20,366 nucleotides of DNA from positions 1 to 20,366 of IMG/VR virus record IMGVR_UViG_3300021182_000009. One strand, written 5' to 3'. A program made the translations under genes and the position numbers. Positions 14,905-20,287 of this stretch are shown piece by piece. Below the pieces are notes generated by a model, which worked only from the letters and a program-made list of their open reading frames with translations, searched no databases and had not been told where the DNA came from. Position 1 is the stretch's first letter, and every line of letters begins with the position of its first letter. This stretch comes from a virus.

Positions 14905-15079
14905 GAATCATAAACACCTTATAGCCACAGTTCTTACATGACCGTGATGGCATTGGTGGAGTACACTTGTACTTCTCTTTTTCAATGCTCATCTGTGCTC
15001 TGGTCTGTACAGCAAAGCACTTCAAACACATATACTCAGTATCCTGTTCTGCTGTCTCTGGAGTCGTCATAACTGTCAT
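14897..15079 (-). CDS. Small zinc-ribbon protein
   Basis: The 60-residue frame overlaps the end of the terminase nuclease half by 44 bases. A second ATG nine bases later would give 57 residues, and neither start has a good ribosome site. C18-x2-C21 and C48-x2-C51, with a further C39, form a four-cysteine zinc-ribbon pattern (YMCLKCFAVQ and SCKNCGYKVF). Such small ribbons bind nucleic acid or stabilise a partner. The link to packaging comes from position alone. The overlap with terL and with the next gene suggests translational coupling. Confidence 0.65.
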   Translation of the reverse strand: MTVMTTPETAEQDTEYMCLKCFAVQTRAQMSIEKEKYKCTPPMPSRSCKNCGYKVFMIHA

Positions 15080-15818
15080 CGTATTGGTCTCGTGGTTCTG
15101 TCTGGCCTATGTTATCAAAAGTCATGACTAGATAGCGCATGCAATCCATTAAGTGATCGAATTCCTTTACAATCTTCCCCTTCTCATCACGCCTGTATAA
15201 TCGATACTCGGCAAGAGTATTGTGCAGGCAGGAGAATATCTTTAAGCCGCCGCCGCTCAGTCGTTGCCAAACCTCGTAGATACCACTCTCTACCGAATTA
15301 TCAGCGCTTGTGAGTATTAATCCGAGGTCAGCATAGGTGTCAAACAATGAGAACCCGTCCTTCTGGCTTCTACCCCTTGACGCAGGGTCGATACAGCCCT
15401 TAATCCAGTCACCACGACCGCGTATAGCTTGAGCGTGAATGCTTGGTTCAGACTGCCCACGATAATGTTCTGAATATAAGTAAATAATGTTACTGTCCCT
15501 GTCCTTTGCACCCCATATCGCAGCAGTACGATTCCAGCCTACGTCCATTGCATAAGCTCTTTGAAAATGCCGTGGTATCTCGAATGGTGCCACAATGATG
15601 TCAGATTCAGCTACCGGATAGATTGCTCCAGATCCGAGGGATGGGATGCCTTTTGAACGAGCATCGCGTAAGTGTGGTGGTGTTGCGTCTAATAAATCCT
15701 TTTTTGCCTGACTGTCAAGGTGAGGAACATCATCCCAGCCGCAAGTAACCAGATACTTTGATTCGCTAATTTTTGGCAAGCTGGTATTCCTTCGGTAAGA
15801 ATCCCATAACGGTTTCAC
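15036..15818 (-). CDS. terL: Terminase large subunit, C-terminal nuclease half
   Basis: This frame carries the nuclease domain of a phage large terminase, from SESKYLVTCGWDDVPHLDSQ on. The RNase H-like residues are visible in AYAMDVGWNRTAAIW (first Asp), GCIDPASRGRSQKDG (second Asp) and FDHLMDCMRYLVM (later Asp pair). It cuts concatemeric DNA at the start and end of packaging. A GTG at 15818 could start a 260-residue product, but the first 14 or so codons of that frame do not look like terminase and overlap the ATPase frame. The homologous part begins at the frame change near 15770, so this half is probably meant to be joined to the preceding one as a 487-residue protein. It ends with TGA inside the zinc-ribbon gene. 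Confidence 0.85.
   Translation of the reverse strand: MKPLWDSYRRNTSLPKISESKYLVTCGWDDVPHLDSQAKKDLLDATPPHLRDARSKGIPSLGSGAIYPVAESDIIVAPFEIPRHFQRAYAMDVGWNRTAAIWGAKDRDSNIIYLYSEHYRGQSEPSIHAQAIRGRGDWIKGCIDPASRGRSQKDGFSLFDTYADLGLILTSADNSVESGIYEVWQRLSGGGLKIFSCLHNTLAEYRLYRRDEKGKIVKEFDHLMDCMRYLVMTFDNIGQTEPRDQYDDSYDDSRDSRTGY
15766..15777 (-). other. Frame-change site within terL (AAAAA before TAG)
   Basis: The minus strand reads GCC AAA AAT TAG C in the ATPase frame and CCA AAA ATT AGC in the nuclease frame. A +1 shift on the five A, or the loss of one A, joins the two. A real one-base insertion, a homopolymer sequencing error, or programmed +1 frameshifting would all look like this. Confidence 0.8.
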
Positions 15819-16500
15819 TCATTCCAAGCATGGGGGTAAATGTGATGATGGTTATTCCGTTTGTCGTCATGGTTCTCACAAGCGCTTCATTATACACTTC
15901 GTTTGGCGGCTCCTCATCAAACCAGATAACATCTTCCTCCGTCCCCTGAAAAATCTTCCTGCCCTGCTCGTAAGACCTTAGCTTCAGGCTAGACCATCCG
16001 CCTGTTGCGTGCTTAACCTTGATTGATTCAATGCCCTTGGCTGTGCCAGATTTAGAGGTATGCTCTCCCAGTGTTTCACGTGGAATTAGGCCACCTCCCA
16101 TGTCATCGTAGTCACCTAATAGTTTTGCTTGCAGAATGTCCTTGGTGGTCTGTGTTGTATCACCAGCCGCCATACATCGAACTGGCCTATCCCACCTACG
16201 ACCATTCCACCATACTGGATAACGACCAGTTAGGTGATAAGTAACCTCAACACCTCCGGCTATTGTCTTCCCCACCCTATTCCCAGCCATGAAGCAGCGT
16301 TCACGGAAGTCTTTCCCTGCCTCAAAAAATTCCAGATGCTTGGTATACAGATCGCGCCTTAATTTTCCATCATCGGGGAAATAGTCATTAATCCTATTCC
16401 CGTCAATGTGTCTTGCTTCCGCCATCAGAAGCCCCAGAAGCCTTACCTGCTCCTTTGCTGATAGCTTGCTGTAGTCGGGTGATTTCGCGGACTCTTTCAT
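15766..16500 (-). CDS. terL: Terminase large subunit, N-terminal ATPase half
   Basis: The 244-residue frame holds the packaging motor ATPase. Walker A is G73-N-R-V-G-K-T79 in CFMAGNRVGKTIAGG, Walker B is VIWFDEE at 191-197, and the coupling motif is T220-F-T-P in TIITFTPMLGMSE. It stops at TAG (15768-15766) right after FLPKEYQLAKN, where full-length relatives continue directly into the nuclease domain. Removing one A from the AAAAA at 15774-15770 gives a continuous QLAKISESKYLVT junction and a product of 487 residues, close to P22 gp2. The gene begins within the small terminase gene (98-base overlap). A later in-frame ATG at residue 26 is also possible. Confidence 0.88.
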   Translation of the reverse strand: MKESAKSPDYSKLSAKEQVRLLGLLMAEARHIDGNRINDYFPDDGKLRRDLYTKHLEFFEAGKDFRERCFMAGNRVGKTIAGGVEVTYHLTGRYPVWWNGRRWDRPVRCMAAGDTTQTTKDILQAKLLGDYDDMGGGLIPRETLGEHTSKSGTAKGIESIKVKHATGGWSSLKLRSYEQGRKIFQGTEEDVIWFDEEPPNEVYNEALVRTMTTNGITIITFTPMLGMSETVMGFLPKEYQLAKN

Positions 16501-16822
16501 CGCTGCTCATTTCAAATAATGGATTATCTGGGTCTTGGCTCAAAGTAATAGCCGATACCTTGCCGTTCGTGAACTCTCCAACCTTTAGCCACTTATCAAT
16601 CGTTTGCAGTATCAAACCTACGGTTTTCTGTTCAGCTTCTAGCTTATCAGACGGGTCTTTTAGCTGTGCTGCAATTGCGTCTTGTTCTTGAATAAGCGTA
16701 TCAAGCCTATTCGCTAAAGCAGCAGCCCTCATAATAGGATCAAACTGCTCGCCATACATGTCCTTTAGCTTGTTAAGCAGGAATACTTTGTTCTTGTCTA
16801 ATGCCCCTATTGGTCGTGCCAT
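16403..16822 (-). CDS. terS: Terminase small subunit
   Basis: The 139-residue protein sits directly before and overlaps terL, the standard place for the DNA-recognition subunit. It starts MARPIGALDKNKVFLLNKLK with DMYGEQFDPIMRAAALANRL, a helical N-terminal segment, then a coiled-coil-like stretch (DTLIQEQDAIAAQLKDPSDK, continuing LEAEQKTVGLILQTIDKWLK) that would form the oligomerisation core, and ends in a Gly/Ser/Lys-rich tail. It has no visible ribosome site. Its ATG overlaps, as TAATG, the stop of a frame that is interrupted upstream by an amber codon. Identification is by position, size and layout. Confidence 0.8.
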   Translation of the reverse strand: MARPIGALDKNKVFLLNKLKDMYGEQFDPIMRAAALANRLDTLIQEQDAIAAQLKDPSDKLEAEQKTVGLILQTIDKWLKVGEFTNGKVSAITLSQDPDNPLFEMSSDERVREITRLQQAISKGAGKASGASDGGSKTH

Positions 16823-16956
16823 TATTTACTTTTAACCTGTTGATTTTTAATTATATTAGCCACTTGGTTCATATACCAGATGTAATAAATACTAAACGCC
16901 TTCTATGGGTTATTTAACATTGTATTGATAATGGCTTTTGATTCGGTGTCAGGCAT
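16822..16956 (-). pseudogene. Amber-interrupted small ORF before terS
   Basis: An ATG at 16956, preceded by a strong AGAGG site inside the 14-base repeat, begins MPDTESKAIINTMLNNP and meets TAG at 16905-16903. The same frame stays open for 26 more codons (KAFSIYYIWYMNQVANIIKN then QQVKSK) and ends in TAA overlapping the terS ATG. An intact version would be 44 residues and would supply ribosomes to terS, which has no site of its own. It may be a nonsense mutation, a 17-residue leader peptide, suppression of the amber, or two separate short frames. TAG is an ordinary stop in at least three other genes here. Confidence 0.4.
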
Positions 16957-17042
16957 TCAAACCTCTTGCGGTTAGTGCTGGTTACTCTCATGGCGCGTGA
17001 GACTACTTGCCACCAGCGGGGCTATCATCGGCTTTTGGCCGG
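16957..17042 (-). other. Spacer with nested inverted repeats
   Basis: Between the stop of the 41-residue gene and the ATG at 16956 there is no gene of convincing size. It holds GCTGGT (16977-16982) pairing with ACCAGC (17012-17017) around an inner CTCA/TGAG pair (16987-16990 with 16998-17001), a small CGGC/GCCG hairpin at 17029-17041, and the second copy of the 14-base repeat. No U-tract follows, so it does not look like a terminator. It could be a structured leader or, given its place just ahead of terS, a packaging-associated sequence. Confidence 0.4.
16960..16973 (-). repeat. 14-base repeat AACCGCAAGAGGTT, copy 2 (translation start region)
   Basis: Identical to 11384-11397. It carries AGAGG five bases before the ATG at 16956, as the first copy does for the 88-residue gene. 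Its presence argues that this ATG is a genuine start. Confidence 0.7.
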
Positions 17043-17168
17043 TTACTTGCCTTTCTTGACGTTAGATGGTGCAGACTTTGAACCCTTATAGCTCATGGCC
17101 TTTTTGGGACTCATTTTCTTGAGGTCTGCGGTTGTTACACCGGGCGGTAAACCGTTACTCTTTGCCAT
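17043..17168 (-). CDS. Small basic protein (41 residues)
   Basis: A short ORF begins MAKSNGLPPGVTTADLKKMS, continues PKKAMSYKGSKSAPSNVKKG and ends in K and TAA. It is basic and lysine-rich. GGAG lies about seven bases before the ATG, and the start overlaps the end of the 98-residue gene by 14 bases. The clear ribosome site and coupling make it a likely real gene despite its size. The function is unknown; a nucleic-acid binding role would suit the composition. Confidence 0.6.
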   Translation of the reverse strand: MAKSNGLPPGVTTADLKKMSPKKAMSYKGSKSAPSNVKKGK

Positions 17169-17451
17169 GTGGCTTCTCCAGTAGTGGATTAATGGGGTAC
17201 TTCTTGTTTAGTTCGTCAAACTTGAAGTAATCCCTGAATTGCTTGTTACGTTCATTGCTCGCAAAAGGTTCGATGTACCTTAAAACCCTTAACTCTCCAA
17301 TCTCTCTTCCAATTATAACAGCTTTTCGGTGTGTTTCAAAGAGGTCTGCATCTCTCTGAGCTTCAAGAGACTGAAGATTATCAAGTAACGATTGTTTTGT
17401 CTGGACAACAAGGAAGCCAAACCAGACAGATTTAGAGTTGATCTTTGCCAC
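17155..17451 (-). CDS. Small helical protein, function unknown
   Basis: The 98-residue frame starts at a GTG that immediately follows an in-frame TGA, with GAGG five bases upstream. It reads MAKINSKSVWFGFLVVQTKQ, then a long charged helix (SLLDNLQSLEAQRDADLFET, continuing HRKAVIIGREIGELRVLRYI), and a C-terminal part RDYFKFDELNKKYPINPLLE. No known motif was recognised. It lies in the accessory gene cluster before the terminase. Confidence 0.6.
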   Translation of the reverse strand: MAKINSKSVWFGFLVVQTKQSLLDNLQSLEAQRDADLFETHRKAVIIGREIGELRVLRYIEPFASNERNKQFRDYFKFDELNKKYPINPLLEKPHGKE

Positions 17452-17514
17452 TCATCCTCTCCATCGTTTGCTGTAGGGTTTCGCCTGCTTGGTGGCTCAT
17501 GAGTATTTCATGTC

Positions 17515-17796
17515 TCAGCCGGTTGTGTAATTAGGACTATAGTACCAAGTCGCCCGTTGTCCTGTACAGGGACACTTTGCCTTATCAAGTTCTTTGACTA
17601 AATCACCAGAGGCTAGAAGCTGGTTAATCTTGCTCGTGAGCGTTGATTGTGCTATGCCTATGTGATTCGATACCATGGTATTGGTAAAGCGGTTAACGGT
17701 TAAGGAATAGGCTTCTATCTGGTCTTTGAGGTCATGTGAATTCATTGCGTCAGAGTGCCAAGCAATTAAGGAGCATTCCTGTACGTTGGTTCTCAT
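17515..17796 (-). CDS. Small winged-helix-like DNA-binding protein
   Basis: The 93-residue protein has the layout of a short winged helix. A first helix is HDLKDQIEAYSLTVNRFTNT, the helix-turn-helix lies in MVSNHIGIAQSTLTSKINQL followed by LASGDLVKEL, and a beta wing is CPCTGQRATWYYSPN. Phages often encode such proteins of this size near the nin region, where they are taken to be regulators. Its place a few genes before the late packaging genes allows a role in late-gene control, but nothing here proves it. The start overlaps the previous stop as ATGA. Confidence 0.65.
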   Translation of the reverse strand: MRTNVQECSLIAWHSDAMNSHDLKDQIEAYSLTVNRFTNTMVSNHIGIAQSTLTSKINQLLASGDLVKELDKAKCPCTGQRATWYYSPNYTTG

Positions 17797-18095
17797 TTAA
17801 TCACCTCGCGGACTTTGATAATGTCGGAACCTGACTCTGCAAGGATCAGTGTTGTCCCCCAATTATTTAGGGTAGGGAGCACTTTCATGGTTTTCTTGTC
17901 TAAATACCACTCCCTCGGCTTTGGCTGTACTCTAAATTGGTTTGGCTTTTGAATCATATCCGACAAAATCTCATCATCTAAATAGTTTAATTCAATCCAA
18001 AACACTTCTGATACTTTAGAGCAAGTCTGAATAGTCTCTCCCCGCTCAATAGCCTCAATAATCGGCTTTAGTTTTACCAAGTCTTTTAGTTTCAT
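17793..18095 (-). CDS. Conserved small phage protein with C-terminal IKVREV motif
   Basis: The 100-residue protein reads MKLKDLVKLKPIIEAIERGE, then SEVFWIELNYLDDEILSDMI, QFRVQPKPREWYLDKKTMKV, and ends with GSDIIKVREVIK. The F-R-V/I-x-P-x-P-R-E-W-x-L-D segment and the terminal I-K-V-R-E-V strand recur in a family of small hypothetical phage proteins. The function is unknown. It follows ninG with an ATGA overlap and a very strong GAGGAGAGG ribosome site, and is coupled in the same way to the next gene. Confidence 0.7.
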   Translation of the reverse strand: MKLKDLVKLKPIIEAIERGETIQTCSKVSEVFWIELNYLDDEILSDMIQKPNQFRVQPKPREWYLDKKTMKVLPTLNNWGTTLILAESGSDIIKVREVIK

Positions 18096-18682
18096 GATAA
18101 CCTCTCCTCTTGCTCTTTGATTCGCTTGTTGATGTCTGCTAATAGTACTGCAAGTTCATCCCTTGTGTATTTGCGCGAAAACCGAGATAAAGATTCTATG
18201 TCGGCCTTTGTTCCAGCCCCATACTTTCTATCCAAAGCAGCCCCATAATTACTTCCGGTCTCACCGTCCGGCCAACCATTACAGCGCTTACACTGTAAAT
18301 TTATATTACGCTCATCAAGCTTTGTAGAAGTCTTTCCCCTGCTCTTGTAGTGCCCTCCATCGCCCATTGTGTAGTGGACAGAAGCGCCGCAAGATATACA
18401 CTCGCCCCATCCATCATCTCCTGCATCTTCCATGCGCCGCAATTCCTGAAGCTTTACAGCCACCTTTTCGACTTCCTGAGCTATGGTTAATCGATTGCTA
18501 TTAGGCTTTTCATTTAACATTGCCTTTAGTTTTTCTATCACAAGATCAATCTCTTGTCTTTCATGATGCAGGTGGTCTGGTAAAAGACCAAGAATTTCAT
18601 CATAATTTTTACACCACAATATCTCATCCCATATTCGACAGAACTTCTCTAGTATCAAAATATCTTCTTTTGTTATTTTCAC
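18092..18682 (-). CDS. ninG: NinG/Rap-like recombination protein
   Basis: The 196-residue protein has a NinG-type C-terminal half. C95-x2-C98 occurs in ECISCGA, followed by GDGGHYKSRG (compare A-G-H-Y-R in lambda NinG), NLQCKRCN with C131-x2-C134, and a tail like NinG with AALDRKYG and a helical end. Lambda NinG (Rap) is a zinc-dependent structure-specific endonuclease that cuts Holliday junctions and D-loops. The N-terminal half (helices with DILILEKFCRIWDEILW) lacks the cysteine-rich start of canonical NinG, so this is a divergent or shortened-domain form. It starts at GTG with a GTGA overlap and is coupled to its neighbours. Confidence 0.78.
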   Translation of the reverse strand: MKITKEDILILEKFCRIWDEILWCKNYDEILGLLPDHLHHERQEIDLVIEKLKAMLNEKPNSNRLTIAQEVEKVAVKLQELRRMEDAGDDGWGECISCGASVHYTMGDGGHYKSRGKTSTKLDERNINLQCKRCNGWPDGETGSNYGAALDRKYGAGTKADIESLSRFSRKYTRDELAVLLADINKRIKEQEERLS

Positions 18683-18801
18683 TTAATCGGCCTCAAAGTA
18701 TCCCCGTCCCACTCGTATTTAACATAGATAACCTTCTTGCTCTGCTTTAACCACGGGCAGAGTTTTAGGATTATCCAGTATTTCCAATGAGGTCTGATCA
18801 T
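18679..18801 (-). CDS. Small protein (40 residues) between the KGGKI gene and ninG
   Basis: A short frame starts with an ATG that overlaps the previous stop as ATGA, and its own TGA overlaps the GTG of ninG. The product begins MIRPHWKYWIILKLCPWLKQ, then SKKVIYVKYEWDGDTLRPIK. It is basic and rich in aromatic residues. The perfect coupling at both ends makes it very likely translated. I recognise no family. Confidence 0.6.
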   Translation of the reverse strand: MIRPHWKYWIILKLCPWLKQSKKVIYVKYEWDGDTLRPIK

Positions 18802-19052
18802 CTTTTCTGCTTAGCCTTTCTCTCTGCCTGCCTTAATTGCCAGTTTCTTTGCTGCGCGTTCTTGTGTGCGAATACACTTCCGCCATTCTCCATAACTGCT
18901 TTAGTTTCACCAATTTTTAACCGTGTTATTTTACCACCTTTAGCCTCAAATTGCCTTATATCTTCGGCTATCTGGTCACTCGTAAAGCTAACAACTTTTG
19001 CCGGTTTTCTTACCCTGCATTCGTTGAAACGTCTTGATATATCTTCAATCAT
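18798..19052 (-). CDS. Small phage protein with KGGKIT motif
   Basis: The ATG at 19052 is chosen because AGGAG lies five bases upstream; a longer frame upstream overlaps the previous gene. The 84-residue product has SDQIAEDIRQFEAKGGKITR followed by LKIGETKA. The D-I-x-x-F-x-A-K-G-G-K-I-T block is shared by many small phage proteins of the nin and replication regions with no settled function, possibly regulatory. It ends in a lysine/arginine-rich stretch (RQAERKAKQKR) that would bind nucleic acid. The start is eight bases inside the upstream gene. Confidence 0.7.
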   Translation of the reverse strand: MIEDISRRFNECRVRKPAKVVSFTSDQIAEDIRQFEAKGGKITRLKIGETKAVMENGGSVFAHKNAQQRNWQLRQAERKAKQKR

Positions 19053-19368
19053 AATCACTCCTAAACCTGTCGGGAAACGAAACGCTAACTCCAAAATTTT
19101 CAGATATAAACTTGTTCAACACTAAACACGCCATGCTCAATTCTTTCGTTGTCAACTCGGTAGTCGAATCCTTGTCAAACATCGCCTTGGCAATCTTCTT
19201 TAGCATCTGGTTTTTAACAATCTTGTCTGTTAAAGGTATTTCCACTTCTGGCCCTAATACCGCTCTAGCATCATAACCGGCATCATTCAAAGCATCGGCC
19301 ACCATCGTAAACCATTTGTGCATGGCCTTGTTCTGCTGCAAGGTTCTTAGATTCTCTTCATTCGTCAT
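19045..19368 (-). CDS. NinB-like phage protein (tentative)
   Basis: The 107-residue protein begins MTNEENLRTLQQNKAMHKWF, with R-T-L-x-Q-N-K near the N-terminus followed by helices (VADALNDAGYDARAVLGPEV, KAMFDKDSTTELTTKELSMA) and a closing ISENFGVSVSFPDRF strand. The R-(S/T)-L-x-Q-N-(K/R) stretch is a feature of NinB-type recombination proteins, and nin-region genes are nearby. The rest of the protein does not look like lambda NinB, so the assignment is only a hint; it may be an unrelated conserved phage protein. It overlaps the previous small gene as ATGA. Confidence 0.55.
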   Translation of the reverse strand: MTNEENLRTLQQNKAMHKWFTMVADALNDAGYDARAVLGPEVEIPLTDKIVKNQMLKKIAKAMFDKDSTTELTTKELSMACLVLNKFISENFGVSVSFPDRFRSDYD

Positions 19369-19442
19369 TCACAAACCCCGAACAACCAAGCAAAGAACAT
19401 CATTCCAATTAAAAGCTTTTTATCCATGTCTTCTATTTTCAT
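19365..19442 (-). CDS. Tiny membrane protein (25 residues)
   Basis: The frame reads MKIEDMDKKLLIGMMFFAWL followed by FGVCE and TGA. It is mostly one hydrophobic segment. Its ATG overlaps the stop of the 33-residue ORF, and its stop overlaps the ATG of the 107-residue gene, both as ATGA. Coupling at both ends supports translation. The function is unknown. Confidence 0.45.
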   Translation of the reverse strand: MKIEDMDKKLLIGMMFFAWLFGVCE

Positions 19443-19540
19443 AAACCACTCACCATTACGTAAGGAATACCAAAACAAAACGCCCCAAGTAAACAATACC
19501 AGAATAACTGTCGGATAATCTTCTTTGCCTTGCGTTTCAT
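19439..19540 (-). CDS. Tiny membrane protein (33 residues)
   Basis: The frame reads MKRKAKKIIRQLFWYCLLGA followed by FCFGIPYVMVSGL and TGA. It has a basic start and one membrane segment. Its ATG overlaps the stop of the 92-residue upstream gene (ATGA), and its stop overlaps the 25-residue ORF. It forms a coupled pair with that ORF. The function is unknown. Confidence 0.5.
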   Translation of the reverse strand: MKRKAKKIIRQLFWYCLLGAFCFGIPYVMVSGL

Positions 19541-19815
19541 TTAATCACTCTTAATGCCCAGTTTCTGTCTGTGTGAAGCTCTATAAAATCTACTTCAGAT
19601 GTCTTTCTGTTTTGCTTGCGTTTAGTTGTTTCGTTTGGGTATACAGTATGCCAGCCGCCTATAATCGCGTTCTCAAGCAATAGTTCTATACTGTGGCCCT
19701 CAGACTCAGCTCTTTCCAGATTTCGTACCAGCATGGTTTTAGCACGGTCGCTCATGGGCTTTTTAAGCTCTATGCGATGCTCGTAGAAGTCTTCTAGTAG
19801 GGATGGGTCGATCAT
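19537..19815 (-). CDS. Stand-alone replication-protein C-terminal-like domain
   Basis: An ATG at 19815 is preferred (92 residues); a GTG two codons earlier overlaps the previous stop and is also possible. The core, LEDFYEHRIELKKPMSDRAK then RNLERAESEGHSIELLLENA and IIGGWHTVYPNE, matches the pattern found at the C-terminus of many phage replication initiators: D-F-x-x-x-R-x-x-x-K-K-P-(L/M)-(T/S), a helix with G-H, and an N/G-G-W-x-x-V-(Y/F)-P end. There it lies after the DNA-binding part and is linked to loading the helicase. Here it is separate and has no N-terminal domain, so it may be a split or accessory part of replication. Confidence 0.65.
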   Translation of the reverse strand: MIDPSLLEDFYEHRIELKKPMSDRAKTMLVRNLERAESEGHSIELLLENAIIGGWHTVYPNETTKRKQNRKTSEVDFIELHTDRNWALRVIK

Positions 19816-19820
19816 TGTCA

Positions 19821-19988
19821 CTAGTCTTTAATAAACCCATGATTAACATTAACAAGACATCCTTCTACAACCTCGGCATCACGAACTGTAACAATTACTG
19901 ATGTGTGGGGGTGGCAATTGTCGTTAAGCCATTTTATCATTTGATCTGATATTTCATTAAATTCTTTTCTTTGCGCGTCTGTATACAT
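19821..19988 (-). CDS. Small phage protein (55 residues)
   Basis: The ATG at 19988 has GGAG eight bases upstream. The product is MYTDAQRKEFNEISDQMIKW, then LNDNCHPHTSVIVTVRDAEV, then VEGCLVNVNHGFIKD, ending in TAG. An N-terminal helix followed by a beta strand-turn-strand with P-H-T-S-V-I-V-T is typical of a small conserved accessory phage protein. The function is unknown. A GTG start of the next gene overlaps its stop. Confidence 0.6.
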   Translation of the reverse strand: MYTDAQRKEFNEISDQMIKWLNDNCHPHTSVIVTVRDAEVVEGCLVNVNHGFIKD

Positions 19989-20008
19989 GTTATTTCTCCG
20001 GTTGGTTT

Positions 20009-20287
20009 TTAAAAATTCATCAATTCTTTTTCTTGCATATTAAATACAAACGACTTGAACTCATTCTCATATTTTTCTGATATTGCCGCCTCCATTGGGC
20101 ATCTATAAGACCTTTCTTGGTGAAATTTTTCTACAAGTTCGTGGCTCATATGATGCCAGTGAATTAAAAACCTAAGTAGATCATCTGCTTGATCACAGGT
20201 TAATTCTTTTTTAATCCCCTCAAAACAATAATCAACATCACGGTTGCTTAATGCAGAATTAATTTTTTTATACAAAATGTTATTCAT
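20009..20287 (-). CDS. Small helical protein of unknown function
   Basis: The ATG at 20287 is chosen because a GGAG/GGAAG site precedes it and it overlaps an upstream stop as ATGA; the frame continues upstream to the window edge without a better start. The 92-residue product is helical and charged (NNILYKKINSALSNRDVDYC, then TCDQADDLLRFLIHWHHMSH, then ENEFKSFVFNMQEKELMNF). No motif was recognised. Confidence 0.6.
   Translation of the reverse strand: MNNILYKKINSALSNRDVDYCFEGIKKELTCDQADDLLRFLIHWHHMSHELVEKFHQERSYRCPMEAAISEKYENEFKSFVFNMQEKELMNF

Noticed and set aside
17452-17514. A 22-codon ORF starting at the ATGAGCC in the gap
   Set aside because: It mostly overlaps the next gene's start region, has no ribosome site of its own, and is too short to support.
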